Shown here piece after piece: positions 26,314 to 35,600 of a stretch of DNA of 60,010 nucleotides. The notes under the pieces were generated by a model. It had not been told where the DNA came from and searched no databases. It saw only the letters and a program-made list of their open reading frames with translations. The position numbers were made by a program, and so were the translations under genes. Numbering within the stretch: the first letter of the stretch is position 1; each line of letters opens with the position of its first letter. Origin of the DNA: Pseudomonadota bacterium (GTDB lineage Bacteria; Pseudomonadota; Alphaproteobacteria; GCA-2731375); NCBI GenBank assembly GCA_027623205.1, contig JAQBYC010000010.1:1-60010 (forward strand), read 5' to 3'.

Positions 26314-27176
26314 GCCGAAAACGCCATCAACACGCGCTGCAATGTTCGCCGCAGCAGCACGCCCACCAGATGCCGCCGATAGGCCGGAGGATAGGCCGGG
26401 TCCTCGGGCGGATCGACTTCGCCCACGATCCGTGCCGCCGCCTGCTCGACGCGGGCCTGGTTCAGCGGTCCGCTTTCCAGCAGCGCCATTGTATCCCGGG
26501 CCAGGATTGGCCGGTCGGCGACGCCCAGCAGGGCCAGGCGCACGCCCTTCAGGCCGCCGGCCTGGGGCGTCGCGGCAAAGGCAAGACCGGCCAGGGCGAA
26601 ATCGCCACGGCGGCGGGCAACCTCGTCGAAAATACTGATGCCGCCGGGTTCGCCCTTGGGCAGACGGACGGCCGTCAATATTTCATCCGGCGCCAGCGCT
26701 GTTGCATAGATACCCTGGAAAAAATCCCCGGCCGCCACCCAGCGTTGCCCCCGGGTGGATAGCAGCGAGAACTGGCCATCCAGGGCCAGACAGCAGGCCG
26801 CCAGCTCCGCCGCCGGGTCGGCCATGGCCAGGCTGCCGCCAATGGTGCCGCGATGGCGCACCGCCGGATGGGCAATATGGCCGATGGCCTGATGCAGCAG
26901 CGGCAGGGCCCGCGCGATCAACGGGCTGGCTGCCAGATCGCAGTGGCGCAGCAGGCCGCCAATTTCGATATGACGGTCCGTTTCGACCAGCTGTTTCAAT
27001 GCCGCCAGACGGCCAATATCGATCAGCAATTCCGGCGCCGCCAGGCGGAAATTGAGCAGCGTCAGCAGACTTTGGCCGCCGGCGATAAGGGACGCCTCGG
27101 CGCCATGCCGGGCCAGCAAATCCAGGGCCCCGGGCAAATCCGCCGGCCGTTCATAGTCAAAGTCAGGCGCCTTCAT
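26310..27176 (-). CDS. Molybdenum hydroxylase FAD subunit (CoxM-like)
   Basis: The 288-residue protein has the FAD-binding ASLIAGGQSLLTLLNFRLA near residue 35 and HPAVRHRGTIGGSLAMADPAAE near residue 105, as in CoxM/XdhB. It oxidises the FeS subunit and passes electrons to an acceptor. The start at 27176 (MKAPDFDYERP) is normal for the family; the frame extends to 27320 but that overlaps the MetE-like gene upstream and is not family-like. It heads the three-subunit enzyme genes. Confidence 0.92.
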   Translation of the reverse strand: MKAPDFDYERPADLPGALDLLARHGAEASLIAGGQSLLTLLNFRLAAPELLIDIGRLAALKQLVETDRHIEIGGLLRHCDLAASPLIARALPLLHQAIGHIAHPAVRHRGTIGGSLAMADPAAELAACCLALDGQFSLLSTRGQRWVAAGDFFQGIYATALAPDEILTAVRLPKGEPGGISIFDEVARRRGDFALAGLAFAATPQAGGLKGVRLALLGVADRPILARDTMALLESGPLNQARVEQAAARIVGEVDPPEDPAYPPAYRRHLVGVLLRRTLQRVLMAFSA

Positions 27177-27202
27177 GTGTTCTGCCCCTCGCCCGGAAAC
27201 GC

Positions 27203-28306
27203 CTAGCCCCAGACTTCTTCGGCGACCTCGACCACCAGGCGCAATTTGGCCATCTCGTCCGCGACGGTGATCTTGTTGCCATGGTGGGTGGAAGAGAAAC
27301 CGCACTGCGGGCTGAGGCACAGGCGTTCCAGATCGACATATTGCGCCGCCTCGTCGATGCGGCGCTTCAGGGTGTCCTTGGCCTCCAATTCCGGGGTTTT
27401 GGTGGTGACCAGACCCAGTACCACGATCTTGTCGTCGGGTACGAAGCGCAACGGCTCGAACCCACCGGCCCGGTCGCTGTCATATTCCATGAACAGGGCG
27501 TTGACCTTGACGGTGTTGAAGACGCGCTCCGCCACCGGTTCATAGCCGCCCTTGGCGGCCCAGGCGCTTTGAAAATTGCCCCGGCACATATGCATGGCCG
27601 TTGTCACGCCGTCGGGCAAATCGCGGATGGCATCGTTCAGGGCGTTGGCATAGGTCAGGGCCAATGCGTCGGCGTCCTCGCCCTTGCCCTTCAGATAGTC
27701 CCGAATATCAAGGTCGCACAGATAGGCATAGGAGATGTCGTCGAGCTGCAGATAACGGCAGCCCTGGGCGGCCAGATCGCCCAGTTCGGCCCGGTAGGCC
27801 GCTGTCAGGTCATCCCAAAAAGCAGCCAGGTCGGGGTAGACCGCTTCCGAAATACCTTCCCGCCCGGCGCGGAAATGCGCCATGCTGGGGCCGGGCACGG
27901 TGAACTTGGCGGTGCGTTCGGTAAGGCCATTCAGATAGGCGAAATGGTCAACCATGACGGGTTGGGAGCGGCCCAGTTTGCCGGTGATCATGGCCCGGGG
28001 CGGTTGTTCGTCACTGCCCTGAAAGGTGCCCATGTCCAGCGGCTCGCCCAGTTCGAAGCCGTCGAAGCCGCTCAGGAAATCGAAATGCCACCAGGTGCGG
28101 CGAAATTCGCCGTCCGTAACAACCTGCAAGCCGATCGCCTCCTGCAACACCACAACCTCGCGAATGGCCTTGTCTTCGACGGTGCGCAAGGCCTCGGCGC
28201 TGATTTCGCCCCGCGCCGCCTGGCCGCGGGCCTCGTGCAGGGCGGCGGGGCGCAACAGGCTGCCCACGTGATCGGCGCGGAACGGCGGGTTTAGTCGTGC
28301 TGGCAT
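27203..28306 (-). CDS. MetE-like (cobalamin-independent methionine synthase II family) protein
   Basis: The 367-residue protein corresponds only to the catalytic C-terminal barrel of MetE. Likely zinc ligands are His and Cys in TTAMHMCRGNF and Cys in LSPQCGFSSTHHG, with a glutamate in NALFMEYDSDRAG. It starts FRADHVGSLLRPAAL, typical of this subfamily. Full MetE is about twice this length and binds folate with its N-terminal domain, so classic methionine synthesis is unlikely. The family is inferred to move methyl groups or cleave C-S/C-C bonds in catabolism. It sits inside the leftward operon before the molybdenum hydroxylase genes. A second, divergent paralogue is at 46277-47314. Confidence 0.82.
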   Translation of the reverse strand: MPARLNPPFRADHVGSLLRPAALHEARGQAARGEISAEALRTVEDKAIREVVVLQEAIGLQVVTDGEFRRTWWHFDFLSGFDGFELGEPLDMGTFQGSDEQPPRAMITGKLGRSQPVMVDHFAYLNGLTERTAKFTVPGPSMAHFRAGREGISEAVYPDLAAFWDDLTAAYRAELGDLAAQGCRYLQLDDISYAYLCDLDIRDYLKGKGEDADALALTYANALNDAIRDLPDGVTTAMHMCRGNFQSAWAAKGGYEPVAERVFNTVKVNALFMEYDSDRAGGFEPLRFVPDDKIVVLGLVTTKTPELEAKDTLKRRIDEAAQYVDLERLCLSPQCGFSSTHHGNKITVADEMAKLRLVVEVAEEVWG

Positions 28307-28329
28307 GAGGCTATCTCTCTCTGTTAGGT

Positions 28330-29262
28330 CTAGTCGGCATCCAGGACCGCTTTGACATCCTTGGGATCGACGGCGAAATCGACGCCGGCGCGCTCCTGTT
28401 GCAGCAGCATGGAAACACGGGAATCCCGGTCGCCCCAGCCCCGGCCCAGGGCCTCGGTCATTTCCGCCAGGGTCAGGTTGATCAGACGCATGGGCACGCC
28501 ATAATCGCGCCCCAGCTCCGCCGCCAGGGACACGTCCTTGTGGGCCAGACGCAGGGCGAAATCCGCCGGATCGTATTGATTGATCAGATAATGGTCCTGC
28601 AGGCTATCGAAGGTCCGCTGCCGGCCTCTGGCCCCCTGGCGGACCGCCTCGAACAATGCCAGCGGATCGACGCCCGCCTTGACGCCGGCGGAGAAAACTT
28701 CCGCCAGGGCCGTCTGGATGGCGTAGCCGGCGGCGTTATGCACCAGCTTGGCCACGGCGCCGGCGCCAATGGGGCCGATGTAGCGGACCTGATCACCCAG
28801 GGCATCCAGGGCCGCGCGGTTGGCCGTGAACACCTCCCTGTCGCCGCCCACCCAGATCGCCAGTTTGCCCGATGCCGCGCCCTTGGGCCCGCCGCTGACC
28901 GGTGCGTCCAGGCAGTGCAGACCCTTCGCGGCGAAAACCTCGTGTATACGCCGGATCAAGGTGGGCGAATTGGTCGACAGATCAAACAGCACCGCGCCGG
29001 GCCGCATGCCGGCAATCAGGCCATCGCTCTCATCCAGCGCCACCGCTTCCACCTCGGGCGGGCCCGGCAGCGAGGTCATGATCACATCCGATGCCGCCGC
29101 CAGTTCCCGCGGCGTCGCGGCCCAGCTGGCGCCGGCCGCCAGATGCGGTTCGGCGACCTGGCGATGAATATCATGCACGGTCACCGCAAAGCCGGCCTTT
29201 ATAAGATTGCTGGCGAAGCTGGCGCCCATGGTGCCAAGGCCAATAAATCCGATCTTCGTCAT
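28330..29262 (-). CDS. NAD(P)-dependent dehydrogenase, 3-hydroxyisobutyrate dehydrogenase family
   Basis: The 310-residue beta-hydroxyacid dehydrogenase has KIGFIGLGTMGASFASNLI for NAD(P) binding, DAPVSGGPKGAASGKLAIWVG as the substrate-site signature and GAGAVAKLVHNAAGY with the catalytic lysine. It oxidises or reduces a 3-hydroxy acid or tartronate-semialdehyde-type compound. The start at 29262 is preceded by GGGGGAG; the frame to 29328 overlaps the upstream gene's stop region and is not favoured. It is second in the leftward operon and probably acts on an acid produced late in the pathway. Confidence 0.88.
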   Translation of the reverse strand: MTKIGFIGLGTMGASFASNLIKAGFAVTVHDIHRQVAEPHLAAGASWAATPRELAAASDVIMTSLPGPPEVEAVALDESDGLIAGMRPGAVLFDLSTNSPTLIRRIHEVFAAKGLHCLDAPVSGGPKGAASGKLAIWVGGDREVFTANRAALDALGDQVRYIGPIGAGAVAKLVHNAAGYAIQTALAEVFSAGVKAGVDPLALFEAVRQGARGRQRTFDSLQDHYLINQYDPADFALRLAHKDVSLAAELGRDYGVPMRLINLTLAEMTEALGRGWGDRDSRVSMLLQQERAGVDFAVDPKDVKAVLDAD

Positions 29263-29290
29263 CCGTTCGAACTCCCCCGGTGGTTTTTGA

Positions 29291-29605
29291 TTATTCCGCG
29301 CCCTGGTCTTCGAAGATTTCCAGGGCAACCCGCCCGGCGTTCACGGCGCAGGGCCAGCCGGAATAGAAGGCAAGATGGGTAATCAAGCCAAACAGTTCCT
29401 CCTTGGTGACGCCGTTCTCCACCGCGCGGGCCATGTGGCCGCGAAGCTCCTCGGTGCGGTACAGCGCGATCAGCACGGCCACGGTGGCCAGGCTGCGGTC
29501 GCGCTTTGACAGCTCGGGCTGTTCCCAAACATCGCCGAACAGCACCTCGTCGCGCAGCTTGCCCAATTGCGGGATCAATTCATATACGGTTTTCTTGTTC
29601 GCCAT
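29291..29605 (-). CDS. Carboxymuconolactone decarboxylase-family protein
   Basis: The 104-residue protein has the AhpD-like fold of the family: DRSLATVAVLIALYRTEELRG and the helix EELFGLITHLAFYSGWPCAVN with the Glu/His pair of PcaC-type proteins. It lacks the CxxC redox motif of AhpD peroxidases, so a decarboxylase- or isomerase-like role is more likely. It opens the leftward operon and has a good ribosome site (GGGAGAG). It could be PcaC, but the protocatechuate genes are about 12 kb away, so that link is doubtful. Confidence 0.82.
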   Translation of the reverse strand: MANKKTVYELIPQLGKLRDEVLFGDVWEQPELSKRDRSLATVAVLIALYRTEELRGHMARAVENGVTKEELFGLITHLAFYSGWPCAVNAGRVALEIFEDQGAE

Positions 29606-29689
29606 CGCTCGCTCTCCCGGGTTTGACTATGCTATTTTCAACTCAAATCATCGCATTCAACAGCGGCAATAAAAAGGGCTCGTTCAAAC

Positions 29690-30625
29690 ATGGCACATAT
29701 TCTGGTGACCGGCGCCTCCGGCTTCGTGGGCGCGGCCGTCGTTGCGGCCCTGGCGGCGCGGGGCGACCGGGTGACGGCGTTCGACATCGCCGTGTCGCCC
29801 GCCTTGCGGGAAATTGCCGGGCAATATGAAAATGTGCGCCTGGTCGTGGGCGAAATTACCGAATGCCCAACGGTCATGGCCCTGTTTCACGCGGATGCCC
29901 CGGATTGTGTCTTTCACGCGGCGGCAATCGTCGGGGTCATCGCGTCCGTACGGGCGCCGATCCGGACCTTCGAGGTCAACGTCCAGGGCACCATCAATTT
30001 GTTGGAGGCCATGCGTCTGTTCGGGACCCGGCGCATGGTGCATATGAGTTCGGAAGAGACCTATGGTCCGTTCCAAACGCCACTGATCGACGAGGATCAT
30101 CCGCAAAGCCCGCTGCATCCCTATGGCGTTTCCAAGCTGGCCGTCGAGCATCTTGGCCGTGGCTATAGGGAGCGCCATGGCCTGGAGGTCATCCATCTGC
30201 GCGCCATCTGGGTCTATGGCCCAAATCTGCCCCGGGTCCGCGTGCCCAATTCATTCATCGACGCCGCGTTGGCGGGGCGTCCCTTTCATCAACCCTTCGG
30301 CGCCGACTTCATCTGCGACCATACCTATATTGACGACGTGGTGGACATCGCCGTGCTGGCCATCGACAAGGCCGCGCATCCCCATGACGCCTACAACGTC
30401 GGCTCCGGCCAGGGCGTCAGCCTAAGGGATATCGCCGATATTGTGGCCGGGATGGTGCCCGGCGCGCAACTCAGCGTCGGCAATGCGCCCTATCGCCACG
30501 GCGACGAAAGCTTCAGCGTGGATTGCGTGCAAAAAGGCGCCCTGGATATCCGCCGGGCCCGCGACGTTCTGGGCTACGAGCCGAAATTCGACATCCGGCG
30601 GGGGCTGGCGGCATTTCTGAACTAG
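29690..30625 (+). CDS. NAD-dependent epimerase/dehydratase (extended SDR)
   Basis: The 311-residue protein has the extended-SDR pattern: ILVTGASGFVGAAVVAAL for NAD binding, HMSSEETYGPF with the catalytic Ser/Thr region and HPYGVSKLAVEHLG with Tyr and Lys. It is similar to UDP-glucose 4-epimerase-type and lactaldehyde/GDP-sugar enzymes, but no nucleotide-sugar neighbours are seen. It is divergent from the leftward catabolic operon, with an 84-base gap, so the two may share a control region. Substrate unknown. Confidence 0.88.
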   Translation: MAHILVTGASGFVGAAVVAALAARGDRVTAFDIAVSPALREIAGQYENVRLVVGEITECPTVMALFHADAPDCVFHAAAIVGVIASVRAPIRTFEVNVQGTINLLEAMRLFGTRRMVHMSSEETYGPFQTPLIDEDHPQSPLHPYGVSKLAVEHLGRGYRERHGLEVIHLRAIWVYGPNLPRVRVPNSFIDAALAGRPFHQPFGADFICDHTYIDDVVDIAVLAIDKAAHPHDAYNVGSGQGVSLRDIADIVAGMVPGAQLSVGNAPYRHGDESFSVDCVQKGALDIRRARDVLGYEPKFDIRRGLAAFLN

Positions 30626-30671
30626 AGCGTATCGCGGCCGGCCGAATGATCCGCCATATCCCGCAGAGGCT

Positions 30672-31481
30672 TTAACTGTTTGGCGGCACATCCAGTCTGG
30701 CCACGATGCCGGCCAAATCCGGGCTGGGCGCGGGATAACGCTGCAGCACGGCCGGGTCGTGCCCCGGCACGATATGATCATCGTCGGGCGCCAGGGTGCG
30801 CAGTTTCTGGTTGCTCTCCAACATCTCGAACAGATTTTCGTGGGTCAGGAACGGGGTCCCCAGCTCGAAACATTCGTAATAATGCGCCACGTCCGAGGCT
30901 AGAACCACCGGCCCGCGCTGGCTTTCGACCCGCACAGCCTGCAGGCCGCGGGTATGGCCCGGCAGGTGATGCACCGTGACGCCGGGGGCGATCTGCTCGT
31001 CGCCGGCATGGAAGACCACCCGGTCACCGTAGGTCAGGCGCACCATTTCCAGCACGTCATCCAGCTTGAACGAATGACGCATCGCCGGATGGGTCATGGC
31101 CCGCCCGGTAACGAACGACATCTCCTCGTCCTGAATATGAAAGCGGGCCTTGGGGAACAGATCCAGATTGCCGGCATGGTCATAGTGCATGTGGGTAATG
31201 ATCACGTCCTCGATGCCGGCCGCGTCAATATCCAACAGCGCCAGGCCTTCGACCGGCGAGCGCAGAAAGCTGCGGCCCCGGCCTTCGCCTTCCGCCCTGT
31301 CGTAGCCCACATCGATGACGATGGTGCGCCGGTCATTGCGGATGACCCAGATGAAATAGTCCATGGCGATGGGCGCGTCATGGGGGTCGCCATGGACGAA
31401 CATGGTGCCGCGCTCTCCCATGCGGTCGCCGTATTTGATGGCATAGATTTCATAGGGTGCGACGGGGGCGGTGTCGGGCAT
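30672..31481 (-). CDS. MBL-fold hydrolase, N-acyl-homoserine-lactonase-like
   Basis: The 269-residue metallo-beta-lactamase-fold protein has HxHxDH in IITHMHYDHAGNLD, VHHLPGHTRGLQ, the metal aspartate in VVLASDVAHYYE and a late histidine in IVPGHDPAVL. This spacing is typical of AHL-lactonase-like enzymes, which open lactone rings, although many members have other substrates. The ATG at 31481 follows GAGGAGAGG. It is convergent with the epimerase gene and divergent from the ketopantoate-reductase-like gene. No quorum-sensing genes are seen nearby, so a catabolic lactonase is as likely. Confidence 0.85.
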   Translation of the reverse strand: MPDTAPVAPYEIYAIKYGDRMGERGTMFVHGDPHDAPIAMDYFIWVIRNDRRTIVIDVGYDRAEGEGRGRSFLRSPVEGLALLDIDAAGIEDVIITHMHYDHAGNLDLFPKARFHIQDEEMSFVTGRAMTHPAMRHSFKLDDVLEMVRLTYGDRVVFHAGDEQIAPGVTVHHLPGHTRGLQAVRVESQRGPVVLASDVAHYYECFELGTPFLTHENLFEMLESNQKLRTLAPDDDHIVPGHDPAVLQRYPAPSPDLAGIVARLDVPPNS

Positions 31482-31544
31482 GGCTATTCCTCTCCTCACT
31501 GATTGCGCTTTAGTGTAGCATTGTCGGGAGGCGGGGGGACGCTA

Positions 31545-32534
31545 ATGCGATACATTATTTATGGCGCCGGTGGCATCGGCGGGGTTATTGGGGCGCAGCT
31601 TTTTCAAGGCGGCGTGGAGGTGTTGCTGGTGGCGCGGGGGGGCCATCTGCAGGCCATCCAGGATCGGGGCCTGCGCTATCAGACGCCCCATCAGACCGTT
31701 ACCCTGCCGATCGCGGCGGCCGGTCATCCGCGGGAAATCGGCTTTCGCGCCGGCGACGTGGTTATTCTGACCGTGAAATCCCAGCATACCCAAGGCGCGC
31801 TGGACGATCTGCGGGTCGCCGCGGGCGACGAAATCCCCATATTCTGCTGTCAGAACGGCGTTGCCAACGAGCGCATGGCCCTGCGCCGGTTCCAGAATGT
31901 GCATGCCATGATGGTCTATCTGCCGGCCATGGCGCTGGAACCGGGTACGGTCCAGACCCACGCCGCCCGTATGACCGGCGTGCTGGATGCCGGCATTTAT
32001 CCCACCGGCAGCAATGATCTGGTGGCCGAGGTGACGGGCACCCTGAACGGTGTTAATTTCTCGGCCCGGCCCAACCCGACGGTGATGCGTTTCAAATACG
32101 GCAAGTTGATCATGAATTTGCGCAATGCCCTGGCCGCGGTGTCGCCGCCGGGGGAAGGGGCGCAGGCAATCAATGCCTTGATGCGGGCCGAGGCGGAGGC
32201 CTGTTTCAGGGCCGCGGGCATCGATTGCGCCAGTCAGGCGGAGGAAACGGCGCGGCGGGGCGATCTGATGAAATCGGCGCCGGTGGAAGGCCAGGACCGT
32301 GGCGGCGGTTCCTCCTGGCAGAGCCTGGTGCGCGGCACCGGGAATATAGAGGCTGATTTCCTGAACGGGGAAATCGTCCTGCTGGGCCGCCTGCATGGCA
32401 TCCCCACGCCCGCCAACTGGGTTCTGCAACGCCAGGCCAACGCCCTGGCCGCCAGCAAGGGCGCCGCACAAAGCATTTCACTGGCGGCATTGCGGGACAG
32501 GATCGACCAGGCCAGCAACATCCGCACGGGTTGA
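31545..32534 (+). CDS. Ketopantoate reductase (PanE/ApbA) family protein
   Basis: The 329-residue protein has YIIYGAGGIGGVIGAQLF for NADPH binding, LTVKSQHTQGALDDL and a conserved-lysine region KYGKLIMNLRNALA. Family members reduce 2-dehydropantoate; many paralogues act on other 2-oxo acids. The ATG at 31545 has GGGGGGA upstream. It precedes pyruvate carboxylase by 81 bases and may be co-transcribed with it, though the two reactions are not obviously linked. Confidence 0.82.
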   Translation: MRYIIYGAGGIGGVIGAQLFQGGVEVLLVARGGHLQAIQDRGLRYQTPHQTVTLPIAAAGHPREIGFRAGDVVILTVKSQHTQGALDDLRVAAGDEIPIFCCQNGVANERMALRRFQNVHAMMVYLPAMALEPGTVQTHAARMTGVLDAGIYPTGSNDLVAEVTGTLNGVNFSARPNPTVMRFKYGKLIMNLRNALAAVSPPGEGAQAINALMRAEAEACFRAAGIDCASQAEETARRGDLMKSAPVEGQDRGGGSSWQSLVRGTGNIEADFLNGEIVLLGRLHGIPTPANWVLQRQANALAASKGAAQSISLAALRDRIDQASNIRTG

Positions 32535-32615
32535 GCGTTTTGATGGTACGTTGAAATTGCGAATTCAGGCGGTGCGCCATGGGGCTGCCGCCATCGGGCT
32601 ATTGGGGGTGGAGAT

Positions 32616-35600
32616 ATGAGCCGGCAAGACAAATTTCCACGCAGGATCTCCAAGATCATGGTCGCGAACCGGGGCGAAATTGCCATCCGGGTGCTGCGGG
32701 CCGCGAACGAACTGGGTCTGCGCACCGTTGCGGTGTTCGCCGAAGAGGACAAACTGGCGCTGCATCGTTTCAAGGCGGACGAGACCTATGCCCTAGCCCC
32801 TGGTCTTGGCGCCATCAAGGCCTATCTGTCCATTGACGAGATGATCCGCATCGCCCGTATGGCGCAGGTCGATGCCATTCATCCGGGCTATGGCTTCCTG
32901 TCGGAAAACCCGGATTTCGCCGAAGCCTGCGCCGAGGCCGGCATCATCTTCATCGGACCGACCCCCGATATCATGCGCCGCCTGGGTAACAAGATCTCGG
33001 CCCGCGAGGTTGCCGTGCGCGCGGGCACGCCGGTGATGCCCGCGACCGGGCCGCTGCCCGAGGATCCGCATGAAGTGCGGCGGGCGGCGACGGCGGTCGG
33101 CTATCCATTGATGCTGAAGGCTTCTTGGGGCGGCGGCGGCAGGGGTATGCGCGTGATTGAAAACGAAGCGCAGCTCGACACCGAGGTGGACGCCGGACGG
33201 CGCGAGGCCGTGGCGGCGTTCGGCAACGGCGAGATCTATCTGGAAAAACTGGTGCGCCGGGCCCGCCATGTGGAGGTGCAATTGCTCGGCGATCATCATG
33301 GCAACGTGGTGCATCTGTTCGAGCGTGATTGCTCGGTCCAGCGGCGCAACCAAAAGGTCGTGGAACGCGCGCCGGCGCCCTTTTTGTCGGACCATCAGCG
33401 GGCCGAACTTTGCGCGGCGGCGCTGCGTCTGGCCCGGGAATCGGGCTATGTAAATGCCGGCACGGCCGAATTCCTGATGGATGACGACAGTGGCGAATTT
33501 TACTTTATCGAGGTCAATCCCCGCATTCAGGTCGAACATACGGTCACCGAGGAAGTCACCGGCATCGACATTGTCAAGGCCCAGATCCGCATCGCCGGCG
33601 GCGCCCGGATCGGCGATGTGGCCGCCTCCGGCGTGCCGGCGCAGGCGGATATTCATTTGCGCGGGCACGCCCTGCAATGCCGCATCACCACGGAAGACCC
33701 GGAAGAGAATTTTATTCCCGATTATGGCCGCATCACCGCCTATCGCGGGGCCAATGGTTTCGGCATCCGCCTGGACGGGGGCACCGCCTATTCCGGCGCG
33801 GTGATCACCCGCCACTATGACAGCCTGTTGGAAAAGGTCACGGCCTGGGCGCCCACCCCGGAAGAGGCCATCGCCCGCATGGACCGGGCCCTGCGCGAAT
33901 TTCGCATTCGTGGCGTTACCACCAACCTGACCTTCGTCGAAGGCCTGATCAACCACCCGACCTTCAAGGCCGCTGAATGCACCACCCGGTTTATCGATGA
34001 CACGCCGGAATTATTCAAGCTGGGCCACCGGCGTGACCGGGCGACGCGGCTGTTGCGCTATATTGCCGATGTCTCCATCAACGGCAATCCGGGGGTCGCG
34101 GGACGGCCCCGCCCGACCACCGCGCGAACGCCCCTGGTGCCGGCCAATCTGGCGGACGCGCCGCCCCCCGGCACCAGGCAACTGCTGGACCGCCTGGGCC
34201 CGAAACAATTCAGCGCCTGGATGCTGGCGCAAAAGCGGCTTTTGCTGACCGACACCACCATGCGGGACGCGCACCAGTCCTTGCTGGCCACCCGCATGCG
34301 AAGTTATGACATCGTGCGTATCGCGGATGCCTATGCCCATAATCTGCCGCAATTGTTCAGCCTGGAATGTTGGGGCGGCGCGACATTCGATGTGGCCATG
34401 CGCTTCCTGAATGAATGCCCCTGGGAACGCCTGCGGCAGATCCGCGCCCGGGTGCCGAATATCCTGCTGCAGATGCTGTTGCGCGGCGCCAACGGCGTCG
34501 GCTACACCACCTATCCGGATAACGTGGTCCAGGCCTTCGTAAAACAGGCCGCCCTCAGCGGCATCGATCTGTTCCGGGTGTTCGACAGCCTGAACTGGGT
34601 GGAAAACATGCGTGTGGCCATGGATGCGGTGCTGGACAGCGGCAAGCTGCTGGAAGGCGCGATCTGCTACACCGGCGATCTGCACGATCCCGGCCGGGCC
34701 AAGTACGATCTGAAATACTACGTTGCCATGGCGCGGGAGCTGGCCGCCGCCGGCAGCCATATCATCGGCATCAAGGATATGGCCGGGCTGGCCAAGCCGG
34801 ATGCCATCACCACCCTGGTGCGGGTCTTGAAAGCGGAAACCGGCCTGCCGGTGCATTTCCATACCCACGATACCTCCGGCATCGCCGGGGCCAGCGTGCT
34901 GGCGGCGTCCGCGGCGGGCGCGGATGCGGTGGATTTGGCGATGGATTCCCTGTCCGGCCTGACCTCGCAGCCCAATCTTGGTTCGGTGGTGGAAGCCCTG
35001 CGGGGCAGAGACCGCGATACCGGCCTTGATGCTGGTCAGATCCGCGCCTTTTCCGACTACTGGGAAGGGGTTCGGGCGCAATACGCGGCCTTTGAAAGCG
35101 ATCTGCGGTTTGGCGCCTCGGAAGTTTATCTGCACGAAATGCCGGGCGGGCAGTTTACCAATCTGAAGGAGCAGGCGCGTTCACTGGGCCTGGAGGAACG
35201 CTGGCACGACGTGGCCTCGGCCTATGCGGACGTCAACCAGATGCTGGGCGATATCGTCAAGGTTACGCCGTCGTCCAAGATGGTGGGCGATATGGCCCTG
35301 CTCATGGTCAGCGCCGGCCTCAGCCGCCGGGATGTGGAGGATCCGGGCAAGGAGATCGCCTTTCCCGAATCCGTGCGCGCCTATTTCCGTGGCGAGCTGG
35401 GCCAGCCGCCGGGGGGCTTTCCACAAGCCCTGCAGCAAAAGGTTCTGGCCGGAGAGGCCCCATTGACCGGCCGCCCCGGGGCCAATCTGCCGCCGGCGGA
35501 TCTTGCCGCCCTGCGCGCGGCGGCGGAAAAGAAGGCGGCGCGGCGCATCACGGACGAGGAGTTCAATTCCTATCTGATGTACCCGGATGTTTTCACCGCC

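Noticed and set aside
23480-27176. Aerobic CO dehydrogenase (coxMSL)
   Set aside because: The large subunit lacks the AYRCSFR active-site loop of true CO dehydrogenase and reads GHIRSVGHP; no cox accessory genes are nearby.
29291-29605. PcaC partner of the protocatechuate genes
   Set aside because: It lies in a different operon about 12 kb away and shares the fold only; it may serve the molybdenum hydroxylase pathway.
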